Below, in pieces: positions 34,965-48,100 of a stretch of 64,000 nt of DNA. Under the pieces are notes generated by a model. It saw only the letters and a program-made list of their open reading frames with translations. It was not told the DNA's origin and searched no databases. The translations under genes and the position numbers were made by a program. Source of the DNA: Monomorium pharaonis (lineage: Eukaryota > Arthropoda > Insecta > Hymenoptera > Formicidae); assembly GCF_013373865.1 (NCBI RefSeq), contig NC_050471.1, forward strand, positions 9,630,050 through 9,694,049. The letters run 5' to 3'. Each line of letters starts with the position of its first letter. Position 1 is the stretch's first letter.

Positions 34965-37261
34965 ATGTTATCATCCGGTAAACGCAGTTTATCCAGAGAA
35001 GACATCAGAGCCGCAGACAAAGATGAGAAAGTGAGTATTCCTCGTTGTCGCATCAGTGTACATTGGTACAATACCTACAGCAAACAGCATGCAGTGTTCG
35101 AAAATGACGTATGCTTGGCGGGAAATTTGATGTATGTTTAAACTGTTGTTTAAACGCAGGAGTCGTTATTGGAGCATGACAGTGATCTCGACGAGGAGAT
35201 GTTATTCACGTAAGATAAAAAAAATTTATTTTGGAATTACATTTTTAATTAAATTAATAAACTTTTGTAAAATTGCCTTGCAAGTGTCAATTTTTAGGGA
35301 ATTTATGTAGCAATTAAAAATTGGGATTGACAAAATGGAATAACAAAATTTTTATTATTAACTTTTATTACATTTTGACATTTGATATAATGTAATTTCA
35401 CATTTTAATGTAAATAATCAATTTATATATTCATTTTTGTTGTATTCTTATAAGGCAGTTCTTACAAATGTATTAATATAGAGTATATCATTGCAGCCAG
35501 CCCAGCACGTCAAATAAAAGTGAAAATGTTGACAGAAAAATGGATAGGTGAGTGATATTATTTAAAGACTATACTATACAATAACATAATAATAGTATAT
35601 TAAAAAAACATGTGTTTTGATTAAAATACTTTGCAGTGGTTATTTCTCTATATAACTTTGGTTACACATATATAACGTGTAATAAAATATAATTTATGCA
35701 TTACATATCTTATAATTGTTTATTATAAATTAATTTTTGTTATGGCAATTAAAATACAATTTTTAATTTTTAATTTTGTAAAATTAAGTGATGTGTAAAT
35801 AATTTAATTAAATTATTTTTTTACTACAAAATAGTTCAGTTAAATTTTTATTGAACTTTACTGAATGTATAAAATGCTTTGGAATGTTGTTCTATGACTT
35901 TTGAGTTCTAAAAGGAAATTTGCTCCAATGTGTGTATATAAATTGTTGTATCTAAAATTATCAGTGTAAACATTTGGTTTAAATGTATTTAAAGTGTCAA
36001 GCTGCAAATTCAAGAGGTGGCGGACGTGATGCGGGATAATGTTCAAAAAGTGATGGATCGTGGCGAGAGACTGGAGGATTTACAGGAGGCAAGCGATCGT
36101 CTGAACATGGCTGGAAATGAATTTAGAGAAGCCGCGAAAAGAGCGCAACGAAGAGCGTGGCTGCAGAACGTCAAATCGAGGATTATTATTATCAGCATTA
36201 CTGTGACAATTGTGCTTTTTATTGTTGGTAAGAAATAGAATCGCGCATCTATATCTGATAACAAACAGGATGAATGAGTTATCTAAATGTCTTATATCTT
36301 ATCTTTTCTTATATCTTAAACATTATTACTCACAATTTGCACACGTTTTTCATTCGTTTGACTTCTTCAATTTTTCTTTTTTTTTGTGGCGCGACATAAC
36401 ATAGCATAATATTATTAATTACTAATGATCAGATAACTGATGATTTGTGGCTTGGAAGCGAATGAGAAAAAAATCTTCATAGAAAACTGATTGTGAATTA
36501 AAAATATTTTATGAGATGATTATATCTGGATATGAAATCAAATTTAAAGAAACAGAGAGAATGAGATTTAAAATTAAATTTTTTAATTTTATAATGCAAA
36601 CTTTTAGGAAGTTTTTAAAATTTTTATTTAAAAAATTGATTTCTGTTTTATTCTATATTGTCTTTATTTAATTTCACATTCAATATTTTATTATTTTACT
36701 TTTTTCATATATTTTACCATTTTTTCTACATATAAACAAAATGGCTCTATTATTTATTTAAAAGTTTGAAAATATTAATTATTAAATCATTTTTTGGAGT
36801 ACTATGTAGTTAGATTAGCGCGTGTCGTTTTCAGTTTTGGACATCATGGTACTTTACCTGGTTCTCAGATAGCAAGCATGATGTTCCGAGCCTCGATCAT
36901 TCGAATAAAGGTACATAATCTCTTATATTTTTTTTTTTTTAGTTTTGATGACTAAACTGGCATACATTTATTTGATTAATTATAACTTTTGGCCTGAATT
37001 TTAGGCCCTTTTCAAGTATTGATAGGAAAATTTTTAAGAAACTTATTGTGAGTCCACACAACACACATACACGCGCTCGCGTACGCATACATACATATAT
37101 CTACATTCTCATTTTTATTCGCTTCTTTTTAACATTTCCCACGTTTTAATAACTGTATCAGTGTTGATGTGTCTATAATAATAAAATAATGAAAAATAAT
37201 AAAAATGTTATTATAATATTTCTTTCTTTTTTCAGTATCCATTGTTGTGAAATACGTCTAA
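34965..37261 (+). CDS. VAMP4: VAMP4-like R-SNARE
   Basis: Five coding exons: 34965-35030, 35160-35209, 35497-35547, 35995-36227 and 37236-37261. They total 426 bases, giving 141 residues, the length I recall for human VAMP4. The N-terminal extension contains a dileucine plus acidic cluster (ESLLEHDSDLDEEMLF, residues 23-38), as in VAMP4, where it binds AP-1 and retrieves the protein to the trans-Golgi network. The R-SNARE motif spans about 57-113, with the ionic zero-layer arginine at R78 (VMDRGERL). One C-terminal transmembrane anchor covers about 118-139, followed by KYV. The family drives fusion of endosome-derived vesicles with the trans-Golgi, and maturing granules, with syntaxin-6/16-type partners. 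All introns are GT-AG with consistent phases. Naming rests on length and the dileucine/acid motif; other brevins lack it. Confidence 0.9.
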
Positions 37262-39519
37262 GTGAGGAATCGCCAATATGCATATTGTACATGTTGTATA
37301 TTAAGATCTTCTCGCGAATTATAATCATAAGTATTGTAATTATATAAACTATTTTGTATAAATACATATATTTCTTCTATATTACTTTTACGTAAATATG
37401 TTCTGTTAGTTTTTTGCATTAAGTTATCATAAAAATTGTATTACCACTTACGTTTATCTTGTGCGAACAAATAATTGAAATTAAGACGGAATACAATTTA
37501 TAATTTTATTTTTCACGTTAGTTTGAATTAAATTATGTTTATATACATAAATTCTTTTTAAATAATAAATTATTTCTTTTACGTGTGTTTTTCTTTCTTT
37601 TTGTTCAATATTAAGTTTTTTCTTTGAACAAAAATTCTTAATGCATAATATAATTTTACACATCCCTATTGATATTATAATGGATTAATTTTATAATTTA
37701 ATATTGATATCAAACTTCTATGAAAATTGTTGAAGAGAAAATTGTTGATATAAAAGCGTTAATTTGTTTAATAAAAACATGACAAATTTGAAAACTGTTA
37801 AATAGAAAATTCTAACGGTAGCAATAAGAATTCCAAAGAAAGCTTTTCTTTAAGATGTAATAAAATTAGTGAAGTATACTTCGGAGACACAATTATTGAT
37901 ACTGGAGGCGAATTATTAATATAACAATAGAGTATTGCAATTTTCATCAAGTAGTATTTTTTAACTTATTACAGTAAATAACAGTTTTCGAGTACTAAAC
38001 ACGTTCTAGATATACTTTTTTTCATATTATATTTATCGAGAAATAATCTCACATATATGATCTGCACATATGTAATCGCGTCTTGGTAAGTTTTAGCAAG
38101 CTTATATGATATATTATTTTATTTTAGTAAACATTTTTGTGTAATGTATCGTAATAAGCAAAATAGAGCTTATGTACGAGCTTACATCTTTGAATATTTA
38201 TATAAATAAGACTAATATCTTTATAAGAAGAAATAACGTATATAATCGTGAATATAATTATGTGTTTCTCATTTAATTACTATTTTCTACTAGTTAAAAT
38301 AAAGCTTTAAAGATTTCTTTAGAATTTTAATTTTAGAATTTTAATTTCAGAATTTGTGAGGATACAAATTACAACACCGCACATATAAATTATTTTTTAT
38401 TTATGCTTTACATTAATCTAGTATATTTTTGATATATAATGTTGAAATTTTAAGAATTTATTCTCTCTTTACTTATTTATCCTTGTACAGAAAAAAGAAT
38501 TTAAATTTTAATATTTATCAGAATATAAAATAAAAGTTAATATTAATAAATAATCTTTTTGTTAAAACATTATTTTGTATTAAAATATCATAAATATAGA
38601 AATAAGTAGGAATAAGTTTGTATCATATGTAAATAATTTATAGAAAAAAAATTTCAAGCTATCTATAATAAAGGTAAAAAATACTTCATTGGAATTCAGT
38701 AATAGCTTGCGTTTTATCAATGGAAAGCGATCGTGTTATAGTGCAATTTTATACGTGACAAGCTTTATATAGTGTGACCTATAAATTACGAGAGGTATGT
38801 GAGACAATCCAATCTGTTCTCATAACAAACGCCATTGTATGTAAAAAAGTTTTTAGTAGTATTTATAAAATTGCAAATATAACGATCAATTATAATTAAA
38901 ATTTTCTTACATTACATTGATTAATTATAATTGATTAACGGATCTTGCAATTTTTTATATACAATGGTTTTAATAATCAATTTACTCGTCGTCGTCGTTG
39001 CTACGCCAATGAATTGCAATGACGAGCACTCTCTGACATATCAGCACGACACACACGTGTTAATTAATTATCTTTCATTGTATTTGTCAAAGATTACTCA
39101 ACAAATCAAAATTTGTAATGAACGAGAACAAAAGATTTTTTATGCTTCTGATCTTCTGTTCTTTATTAATTCTTATTATTTATTCTTTTATTATATCTAT
39201 TACAGATACATACAGATGTTTGTCAATAAGTAAAAACATTGGATATTTTAACGTTGCCGATTAATGCTAATGATAATTAACAAACTATATTACCATTTAC
39301 CGGGTTGCGATATACGGAACTTTTATTTTTTTATATGTATACAACTATACGCAGAAAATACGGTTAAATAATTATTTTGCTGTATAAGATGTCATGATAT
39401 AATTTTGTTATTGTGAACATGCAATTATTAGAACAAGTATTATTAGAATATTAAAAGAGCTAGTGTTGTCTATAAAATTAAAGTTATTTATAAAAATTTA
39501 GGTATTATATATAGTCATA
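37262..39519. other. AT-rich intergenic DNA between VAMP4 and FATP
   Basis: Probably contains the VAMP4 3' UTR at its left end. The only candidate coding feature is a short ORF with a signal-peptide-like start at 38964. Otherwise nothing is recognised. Confidence 0.55.
38964..39233 (+). CDS. Hypothetical small protein with signal-peptide-like N-terminus
   Basis: An 89-codon ORF from ATG 38964 begins with a hydrophobic segment, MVLIINLLVVVVATPMNC, which looks like a secretory signal with cleavage near ATP. A polar segment follows (about residues 19-50, including CNDEHSLTYQHD and KITQQIKICNERE), then a Tyr/Phe-rich tail that looks like translated AT-rich DNA. It may be the first exon of a secreted peptide gene with the true donor before the tail, or chance. 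No family is recognised. A possible upstream transcript with a donor at about 38793 (GAGAGGTATGTG) is seen. Confidence 0.2.
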   Translation: MVLIINLLVVVVATPMNCNDEHSLTYQHDTHVLINYLSLYLSKITQQIKICNEREQKIFYASDLLFFINSYYLFFYYIYYRYIQMFVNK

Positions 39520-40270
39520 CCGTTACTCCGAAGCGAACTTCTAGTGAAAAAATCTAATATTATTTTAAACAGTTTTTTATTTAAGGTAAAGAGTAATTTA
39601 AATTAATAAAGATTTGTGAAAAATGCTTTAATTTGAGAAATGAAAATTTATCGGATTTTTTAAACACACTAGAATACTTTTTAGTGCCAAAAAGTCTATA
39701 TCCTTTTAAAAATTTTTTATATACATAAATACATTCTAAATTATACATACCATTTACATACATACGTACATTTTATACACATTCTGAAATAGTATTCTAA
39801 CGTAAGATTTGTGAGATCTTTTATTTAATAATTTTAAAAGAAAACTTGTAAACTTATAAAATAAGAAATCTCATAAATCTTAGAATATTTCAGAATGTAT
39901 ATAAAATGTATATATGTATATAAATGTACGTATAATTTAGTATTTATGTATATAAAAAATTTTGGGAAGGATATAGATTTTTTGGCATTAAAGTGTTCCA
40001 ATTTGCCTAAAAAATCTACGAAATCTTCTAAGACGTAAAATTATACCGAAATTTTGAAATTTATATAGAACTTCTAAAATAATTATATAAAAAGTTCTGA
40101 GAATAATTTTTATCAAGATCGAACTTGAATGCATTTGCTTTAATACTTGTATTTCTGCATTTTCAGAGTACCCGCTTTCGAAAGCTCCATTCTCAGAAGA
40201 GCTTTTGCGCATGTGTGTTCACCGCAACGTGTAATACCAGCTTTATTCTCCCATCGCTTCGGAGTAACGG
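39520..40270. mobile_element. ~750-bp terminal-inverted-repeat element
   Basis: The ends are exact inverted repeats of 17 bases (CCGTTACTCCGAAGCGA at 39520 and its complement ending 40270). The inner 39640-40010 is itself a large imperfect palindrome with arms of well over 100 bases, while the right part holds unique sequence. There is no recognisable transposase. This fits a non-autonomous DNA transposon. No clear target-site duplication was found. Confidence 0.7.
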
Positions 40271-40329
40271 AGTAACTCTTGTGGTTTTGTGATGATTGCT
40301 ACGTATGAGTCGGTATAGGTATGTCTATA

Positions 40330-40561
40330 TGAGAAACGCGGGGGGGTAGACGGGTAGGTGCGATATATGTCAGACTCGTCCTTCAGTTCTGTCTCAGTCG
40401 TATCACGACGCTTGCGTTTGTCAGTTCTCAGCTAGTTTGCGCAGTTCACTTACGATCAGTGTATGTGAACTAAACCCGACGACCAGTGGTTTCTAGCGTC
40501 GTTTCTAGGTTGCACGCTCGATTAATTATTAAGAGTTCCAGGACGAGAAAACGTATGAAAA
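40330..40561 (+). promoter_or_regulatory. FATP promoter and 5' UTR (putative)
   Basis: A GC-richer block starts right after the transposon. Arthropod initiator-like TCAGT motifs occur at about 40383-40402. An ATG at 40555 precedes the real start by seven bases in another frame and in weaker context. Confidence 0.45.
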
Positions 40562-43500
40562 ATGATAACGACGGATCTCCAGTTCGTTATCACTGCGCTG
40601 AGCTTGCTGCTCGGTGGCTTTCTCCTCACCGGAAGTCGCCGGCATTTCCTCTATGTACTTTACAAGACGTTACCCAGAGATATTTTGTGAGTATAAATGA
40701 AAATGAAAAAATGCAAGTGAAAGAGAACATAGATAATTAGTTTCACGCAAATCGTGAAGTAGAACTTAGATATATATATTACTACTATCCTTTTAAATGC
40801 TCAAAATTAGAAAGAGTAGATTAGAGAAAAGGATATATGCATATATATTTAGAGACAAAATATTTGGAGATATATTTTATATAATTTAAAACTTTTATAT
40901 TAAATTTTTTTAAATTGTATATATATGTGTGTACACACACACACACAGATACACACACACAAGTGTGTGTGTGTATATACACATTAAATCTGATTTAAAT
41001 TATAAAGAGATAATGACCGTTTTTTTGTTACTTTGTGATGTTTACATTTATGACATTAAGTGAAAGAATTATGTATGAATAGATATACTTTCGATATATA
41101 ATATATATTATTCTACTTATACGTATTATAATTTAATTTTTTAAGTAATTGTTGCAAATTATTTAACTGACAATAGATAAAATATTAATACATAAAGCTA
41201 GAAATATTTTTATTGGGTACAGAATAGTGTTACATTTAAAGCTTGTTGTAACAGACTTTCATGCTTCGTGTTATGGCTTACTAATCTGCGTTCAATGTCC
41301 GAGTTGCTCTCGTCACATTCGCTTCAATACTTTGTTTACTGTTGTACTGGAATGCACCGCGCGTAAAAGATGGGAAAGTTTTTAAGAACTCTTGATGTAT
41401 CTACCTTTTTAATTTTATTACTAGTTTATATTATAATTTTTAAAAAATTTATTTTTTAATAATTTTTTGTGATAATTTAATTTCTGTTATTACCAATTAC
41501 AACCGCACTAATGAACTATTGACATTTTACATATATCGACAAAGATGAGAATTTCTAAATTATTTAAAACATTTATAATCGTTTATTTTAGTACATACAT
41601 ATTATCAAGTTTTCTATATTGTATTTCCTACATTTTATATTGTTAAAAAAGAGTTTTTTAATTTCGTAACAAGCATAATTTTTGTCTAACGATATATCTA
41701 TATTGTAATTTATTCTAACTCAATTGGTATCATAACATCGATTAATATTTTTTATTAGAGTTCAGAGTTCTTTCTTATTCTCTTTTATTGATTTTAATTA
41801 TATAATACAATATAAAGATTTATTGATAATAAGCGTTAGTTAACTTAAAAATAATTGCGCGCAGTATAAGCAAATATATATTCTTGAGTAATTGATTTCA
41901 AAATTATGTATATTTTTTCTGAATAATTTTTAAATTACTTATATCATTTTATAATTTTTTATCATAAAAAAAGATTTTTTTGTATAGAATCTACAATATT
42001 CTATCTTAAAAATGAAATTATATCGCTACTTGAAAGTTTCAAAATTTATTGTTGTGTGTGCCTTTTTTCCGCGATGTTGATTGGTTTTCTTGTTGCCTTA
42101 ACTTCGTGAGAGGTTATTATCGCGTAGTTAGCAAATGATAATTTGTATAGATGATTATCTATACAATTTTTGATTTAATTTATTTTTAAAAAGTAAAAAA
42201 TAAAAAAAAAATAGCGCGCGCAAAGCGCGCGTCAGTAGTGTCTATCTTACTGTCTATTTTTGCTGATATTAATCTATATTTATATAATGTATCTTTCTCG
42301 AATAACACAAAGTTGAGATATCTTCGAATTGGAAAAACACTTGAAGTTTGCCATTAAATCATACATATTTATAACGAGAGTGAACTCTTTCGCATACATA
42401 AGATTATATGTAGAAAATGGTTGTTATATCTGAGATAAAATTTTAAATCAATAAATATGAGGAAAATACATAAGTATACTCAAGAAAAATAATTTTACTA
42501 CGTGTAGAATTTGTTGAATTATAGTACAGAGAATTAAATTTTTATTATATTTAGCGGGCGAGTTACTTCATCCCTTTCTTCCCGCACTTAAAACCGTAAA
42601 CCTAAAAATCCTATCGATCAATCAATCTACACAGTATTTGCCACCAAAATCTGGACAAATTTAAATTTGAGTTTTGTATATATATTTTTTTTTATCATAT
42701 GATTGCAAAATAATTAAAATGCTTATTTAGCTTTTTTCTAATATGCAGATTTAATTACAAAATTTGTTGAGTGACTGTATCATGCATAAATTGACGTATT
42801 GGAATTTATTTAATTTTAAAAGCACAGGTATTAGTTAATATATTAATAAAACATTTTGTAGGCGCGCGCGTCACGCAGTGACAAAGAATAATAGAGGAAT
42901 GATTTCAGAGATACAATAGTAAATAATAAGGAAGCAATTGTCGGAACGCGATGACTCGACAATATATTAATAACGTATATTATTTTTAACCAATTTTATG
43001 CTTTTTGGTAGATTGTTTTTTTATAAGAATTCCAAAAAACATAAACGTTGGGTTTTTATTCTTTCTATGAAATAAATAAAGTGATTTATTATTACGTTAA
43101 TAATTATTATTGAATGTTTTTGACGTATGCCATATCATATGAGTGTTGCGCACTCATAAAGCTTTCAAGATCGAAATAAATCGATAAGAACAATTAAGAA
43201 AATGTTGTCAAATATATATAATTATATTGTATCTATACATAACCAAATTAATATTTTTATTTTTTTATTAATTTTATTAATCCAATAAATACACACATTT
43301 CTCCTAAGAGAATGAATTTTTAATACATAAATTAACAAACATATAAGTTTAAAAGTCCGGACGCGTTTTGATTGCAATTTGAATCATTCTCAACGGGAAT
43401 ATAATATAATATAATTTTAGAATATTCATTAAATTATATAATTGTATGAAGATTAGTATCAATGACAATTTTAACTAGCATTAAAATTAAACATAATTAC

Positions 43501-45143
43501 ATATTATTAAATTAGGAAATAGTTTTAAAAATGCTTTTTGCAAAAATTACAACGGCAAAATCATATTTTTGACATTTTGCCAGGTGTTAGATGAGTGACA
43601 ATAAAACAGATATACATCACACGTGTTATGTAGCAATATTAACCAATTGTGAGAGAAAAAGGCATTAAACGTGAGGGGACCAAGAACGAAGAATGTATTA
43701 TCAATTTTAAAAACATATGACTAACTTTTTAATCTGAAATCTTTTCTATTTTTGTTTCATAATGTGAAAATATATTTGAAGGAATCGGTATAATTAATAA
43801 ATTTTCTTCAGTTTGTGTTTTAAAATATGTTATACATATTTGTTAATTTCTATTGCTATTTATTTTGTTATTTAATTATTTACTTTTTTTTTACTTTAAC
43901 AATTAAAGAAAGAAAAGAAATAATATTGAAATTGATTATAAAAATAACGTTAAATTTTATATAATAATAATAATGTTTTCGTATACTAATTTCAAGAATT
44001 CATGTTGTTATGATACTATTTAATATAAATCTGTTAACAAAATTTGATAAATGCTTGTCTTAAATAAGAAAATGAAGTTATTGATAATAAAAAATGAGTA
44101 AAATTAATAAAGCCTATATGGTATTAATAATTAATAATTAATAGTTGAATTAAAATATTTTTGACAAATTATATCAATAATTTATATTAATTTTAATTGA
44201 ATTGAATTTTTGTTTGTGTAGGGGTGCTTTTCGATTTTTTAAAGTTAACTTACGTCTTTGGTGGTGGGAAAAACGCGAGTATACCGTCGCAAAAGTTTTC
44301 TCAAAGTATGCGGCCGCTCATCCGAATAAAATAGCTTACATCTTTGAGGACAAAGAATGGACGTATGAACAGGTAATATCTGACGCATAGATCATTTATA
44401 TTCGTATATTTGTACTATACTGCAGTCTGTATTAACATTTGCGTTAATGATTGTCAAGGTGAGTCAATTGGATTTAATTAACTGATGACATTTAATTATT
44501 ATTACAATTACCAAAGGCTCAAACGAAAATTTTAATGAAATTATAGCCATTTTTGTGGAAAAAAAGATAGAAGATAAAATTATTAATTATATGTATAATT
44601 TTAAAATATTAGAGGAAGATCACCAATACAGCCATATTATAGCATACTACTTAATTTTTGTTTAAAATAAAATATGTTATAAGAACAGATCTATCTATCT
44701 ATGACACATCTATAATTTATTTTTGATAACATAGAAATTTACCAGTTTATGTTTTATAACAATTTTATGTGTTATATTGCACTATAAGAAAAATATGAAA
44801 GAGAAAAATATAAACAAAACAAACAGTTTTAAGAAGCTGTAAACATGATCTAATGTTATATTCGCTATTGTTTAAACTATGCAAAAGAAAATCATGTAAA
44901 TTTTATTCTTTTTAATTCGTTTTTGAAACATTTGTTTTTAACGAATTTTATAGAGAAAAAAATCATGAATGTATGAACTATAAGTTTTTTTTCTTTAATT
45001 ATCTAAGTTGAACATACTTTTAGTATTAATAATATAATACTTTAGTATTAATAATTAGCTTCCGAAAAGTAAGGGTATGTCGCTTTAGGGAGGTCTGTAC
45101 CAATATTGGCAATCTCCCTCTATGTATATGAATAATAATATTT

Positions 45144-45178
<35 letters not shown>

Positions 45179-48100
45179 TGTATACAGCTAGAACACTACA
45201 GCAATCGCATAGGACGTTACTTCCGAACGAGGTCATTTTCTCAATTTGATAGTATAGCTGTTTTTATGGAAAATCGTCCTGAATACATTGCTACCTGGTT
45301 GGGTCTTAGCAAAGCTGGTTTCGTAGGGGCTTTAATCAATACAAATCTTCGTCTTGATGTACTTGTGCACAGCATTACCGCTGCCGGTTGCAAAGGTATC
45401 ATTTTTGGATCGGAATTCAAGGATGGTGAGTTTTTTAAATTTAAATTATAAGTAATTTTTATATACATAATTTAAGAATATAAAAAGTTAATAAATAATT
45501 AAAAGCTTATAGTAAAAAAGGTAGTTCATTTATAAGCATATTACTAAATTTTACCATTTATAAATGGGTTATTATTATTAAATTATTATAATTCTTATTC
45601 CATTTTTATTTGTCGAAATAATTTACAAATAAAAGTTAAAAAGTATAATAATTATAAAAATTATTATACTGCACAAAAAGAAACGAATCAGGATGGTTTT
45701 TTCGAAGTATTTAAAAATTTAGCTATTAGATACGGATCTGAAAATGTTTTGGACCCTCAAAATAACTATGTAGGACGCACAGAAATTAATTACTGTAAAA
45801 ATGTCAAGATTTTTACAGCATCATGATTTTTGCATTATCATGCTTGAGTAAAATTGGAATTTATTCTACAAATTACTTTTTATAAATTGATTATTATTAT
45901 ACATTTTTAGAAGATTTTGTAACCGCATAATTTTACAATTAAATAATATTAATTTTTCTAATTTTATACAGATGTCTTTTATCTATACATATTTTAATAA
46001 AATACACATATGTCAGTATCGATACTCTGAATCATGTGACTAAATTGACCTTTATTTTCTCTGGCAAATAGACTTTCTAAGTGCACTTTCTATTATATGA
46101 GAAATGGAAATATCTAAACTAGTTTGCATTATAAATATTACTGAAGCATGTCATGTGTAGCGATTCGTGACATCAAGGACAAAATACCTGACATTGAACT
46201 TTATCAATGGTCGGAGTTGCCGGACACGCCGATTTTGGAAGGTGCAATTGATGTTAACACCGAAATCAGTAAGATTGATCCTGGACCTCTCATCGTCCAA
46301 CTTGATCATAGCAATCCTCGGAACAAATTAATTTACGTTTATACATCTGGCACGACGGGAATGCCAAAAGCTGCTGTTATTAATAATTTAAGGTGAGATT
46401 TTATGAATTGATTAGCTATGCGTAAAAAAATCACATTAACGGGATGTTAAATGTATGTCGAAAAGAAATGTATATAAAAAAGAAAGAAATGTGTGCAATA
46501 TTTATTACAAGGTGAAATAAAAAACTTTATTTTTTATTTATCACACTCGTGATCAAAATATATAATTCAATGTAATTATGCAGCTTTAAAAAATTAATAG
46601 TATAAATTTGTAGTTTATCTTTGTCTCACTTTTATGTTTATATACTTCTTTATATTTAGCTACATCTTGATGGTTGAAACTCATCTAGCTGCGTGTCTAC
46701 TTTAATAAGCTTTAATAAATTTTGATTAGACACTACGTTAATAAACTTCAATTATCGCCAGGCTAAGAATAAATATCTTAAATACTACATTAATAAATTC
46801 AACTTAAAATTCTCACTAATTGTAAGTATTGGGGGTTAAATAGGAGAATAATAACATTTATATATAGTGACATAATTAATCGTACATTGGTTTGTAAAAA
46901 TTTTACATTTATTTTCTATTATCAAAAATCAATTAATAATGTTAACATACATAAAATTGTTTTGTATCTGTTTATACATATATTGTTTCGAAAAAGAAAA
47001 ATTATTAGAGTAACTTGCATATATTGTTTTGTGCTTTCAGGTTCATGTTAATGACATGTGGTGTGAACTCAATGCTTAATTTACGCTCGAATGATCGTAT
47101 TTACAATCCTTTGCCTCTTTATCACACCGCAGGTGGCATACTTGGAGCTGGTCAAGCACTTATGGGAGGAGTCACCGTCATTCTTCGTAGAAAATTTAGT
47201 GCGTCCAACTATTGGTCGGAATGCGTTCATTACGAATGTACTGTAAGATCACTCTTTTTAAATATAATTTTATAATTCTTTTCTTTAAAAACAAATTTTA
47301 ATTTGATTTAAGAGATATTATTATTATACATTTTAAAAATTGTGTAAAACTCAAAATTTTTTGGTAAGAAAATGTTAAATGTAACATTTAACATTTTCTG
47401 AGACTATATTTTTTCTGAGACTATGTTCTTTTTGTTGCAGTGAATTAATACAACAGGAAAAATTTTAAATTACTATGATTAATTCTGGTCTTATTAAACA
47501 AATTTTTCAACATTTTTTTTGCACACAAATATATATATATATATATTAGAGCTCTAAGATCCAGTTTTGATCAAATAAGTTTTTATTTTTACTTGTATTA
47601 GTTATTGTGTACTTATTATTGTTTTTTTATATTTGGATAGATTATAGTAGACATAATAAAAATAGGTCAAACGTATTTAATGTCAGGTAATCACGTAGAA
47701 GAGAAAAGATCACGTAGAACAAAAAAAAAACAATAAAAGTACCGTATTTATTTTTTTTTATTCACGCAGTTATTTTCTATCTCTTTTACTGTTAACTTTT
47801 ATTTTTTTCAATGTGATCTTCAAGTTTACGCTGGTCTATTTTTTTATGGATTAAGCGCACTGATATATAATTGTATATATATTAAAGCATTGATCTAATT
47901 TAAAAGTGAAATGCAAATCAAATGATAAAATGACTTATATATATTTTACTAAACAAATAATAAAGTTTGATTAGGACGCGTCGTGATATATTATATTATG
48001 TATGTCGATTTGTGATAAAGAATGTAAAACCTGATAAACATGTTTCTTTATTTTATTTTAATAGAAATTTGGAATATTTAAGAAAGTTATAACTTCCGGT

